Positions 63,276-64,000 of a stretch of DNA of 64,000 bases are shown here, one piece after another. The DNA lies in assembly GCA_013368375.1 (NCBI GenBank), contig JAACJP010000059.1, positions 62,001 to 126,000 of the forward strand, read 5' to 3'. Position numbers and translations under genes: made by a program. The stretch comes from Tricholomella constricta (taxonomy: Eukaryota; Basidiomycota; Agaricomycetes; Agaricales; Lyophyllaceae). The first letter of the stretch is position 1. Every line of letters begins with the position of its first letter. The notes under the pieces are model-generated. The model saw only the letters and a list, made by a program, of their open reading frames with translations, was not told the DNA's origin and did not search any database.

Positions 63276-64000
63276 TCAAGACGCAGTAAGGCGACCTTCT
63301 TGAAATAGAGTCCATCCTTCGAACCTATCGCTCAGAGTATAGCACGCGTGATCGTAGTACAGACAGTTCGTCGGGACTCCCATGAAGTCACAGAGCGCCT
63401 TGGCCTCTGTGAACCGAGCATTTGCAGACGCGAAATCCTTATCCAGGACCGCGATTTCCCCAAGGGCACGCTCCGCGCGAGCGCAAAAATAGTACTCCGA
63501 AAAGGTTTTGCAGAAATCGATCGTCTGCTGAAACATCTCCGCCGCTTTGACAAAATTGTTGTCCAGAAGCTCGATGCACCCGGCGAGGTAGAAAGAGTTG
63601 ACCACGTTGGTGTTGATGGATTTAGTCGCTGACTCGACAAGCGAGTATATCTCCTCCCGGGCCTGTGCGATGTTTCCCTCCAAGGCAGTGTGGGCAGCGA
63701 GGATCGCCCGGCCAGAGATAGCGTACGGACTGTTTATATCCGCCCTCTGGAAAACTCCTCCCAGTCGATCGCGAAATTCTTTTGCATCCTTCGTATTTCC
63801 CTGACGATGGGCCACCTCCACCATGGACATGAGCACCGTGACATGGAGTTGATAGTCGTCATCCTCTTCGTAGTTTTCCATGGCCGACTCGAAAGATTCT
63901 CTGGCCTTATCGTTATTTCCAGCCAAAAGTTCAGCATAGCCAGCCACACATTTCATTTGCCGGACGCCCTTGGTATCACCGAGACGCTGGAGCAAGGGAA
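63276..64000 (-). CDS. C-terminal part of a TPR-repeat protein (5' end outside window)
   Basis: The frame is open to the right window edge; only the last ~240 aa are visible, ending at 63276. Residues fall into helical pairs of TPR spacing: KCVAGYAELLAGNNDKARES, VLMSMVEVAHRQGNTKDAKE, AAHTALEGNIAQAREEIYSL, YLAGCIELLDNNFVKAAEMF and ALGEIAVLDKDFASANARFT. In basidiomycetes such degenerate TPR arrays commonly form the C-terminus of NB-ARC/NACHT NLR-like proteins. No nucleotide-binding domain is in the window, so that identity is only a possibility. Confidence 0.7.
   Translation of the reverse strand, partial: PLLQRLGDTKGVRQMKCVAGYAELLAGNNDKARESFESAMENYEEDDDYQLHVTVLMSMVEVAHRQGNTKDAKEFRDRLGGVFQRADINSPYAISGRAILAAHTALEGNIAQAREEIYSLVESATKSINTNVVNSFYLAGCIELLDNNFVKAAEMFQQTIDFCKTFSEYYFCARAERALGEIAVLDKDFASANARFTEAKALCDFMGVPTNCLYYDHACYTLSDRFEGWTLFQEGRLTAS

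Overview
The window looks like a transposon-dense segment of a basidiomycete (Agaricomycetes-type) chromosome. The evidence is dense 50-60 nt introns with GTRNGT donors, KDZ transposase genes, a chromodomain Ty3/gypsy element, a DIRS-type retroelement, a Plavaka-like fragment and a family of uncharacterised proteins familiar from mushroom genomes. No bacterial features such as Shine-Dalgarno sites or operons are seen. All calls come from reading the sequence and from remembered family signatures. No search was run.

Layout. (1) 1-9074: a Ty3/gypsy chromovirus-type retrotransposon, entered inside gag. Its pol is uninterrupted and carries two retropepsin units, RT, RNase H, integrase and a chromodomain. 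A textbook -1 frameshift signal sits at the gag/pol overlap. A spliced antisense gene lies between pol and the 3' LTR (8729-9074). (2) 9373-13082: an 11-exon KDZ transposase gene that reads through intact, followed by minisatellites. (3) 15.1-19.9 kb: decayed host-gene pieces (a Pmr1-type Ca/Mn P-type ATPase fragment and the last nucleotide-binding domain of an ABCB transporter) beside a divergent Spt5-like NGN/KOW gene. (4) 20.0-23.0 kb: a 165-bp inverted-repeat MITE and a 2.17-kb element with TIRs whose interior is a 1.3-kb CAC/CGA trinucleotide field plus a tRNA-like relic. (5) 23294-35202: an 11.9-kb inverted-repeat element. The long TIRs (about 1.25 kb left, 0.76 kb right) contain 109-bp minisatellite units. 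Inside are a second KDZ transposase and four unexplained cargo genes: a DFDF-repeat protein, a Zn2Cys6-like protein, a three-exon conserved hypothetical and a small protein. (6) 35.3-45.3 kb: a Plavaka-type N-terminal fragment, then a DIRS-type tyrosine-recombinase retroelement. The DIRS element is split by a complete hAT transposon (38384-41742) with a perfect 8-bp target duplication; removing one target copy restores the DIRS frame. (7) 46013-48900: an intact 943-aa uncharacterised, probably transposon-related protein. (8) 51.4-64 kb: ordinary chromosomal genes. These are a 15-exon siderophore-type MFS transporter, a 1557-aa low-complexity protein, a secreted thaumatin-like/ricin-B-lectin-type protein and the C-terminal half of a TPR protein.

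The best candidate for a previously undescribed system is the 11.9-kb KDZ element with giant minisatellite TIRs and cargo. The Ty3 element (frameshift signal, doubled protease, antisense spliced gene) and the hAT-in-DIRS nest are the next most informative. Several otherwise good reading frames break at homopolymer runs, so some apparent pseudogenes may be assembly errors.
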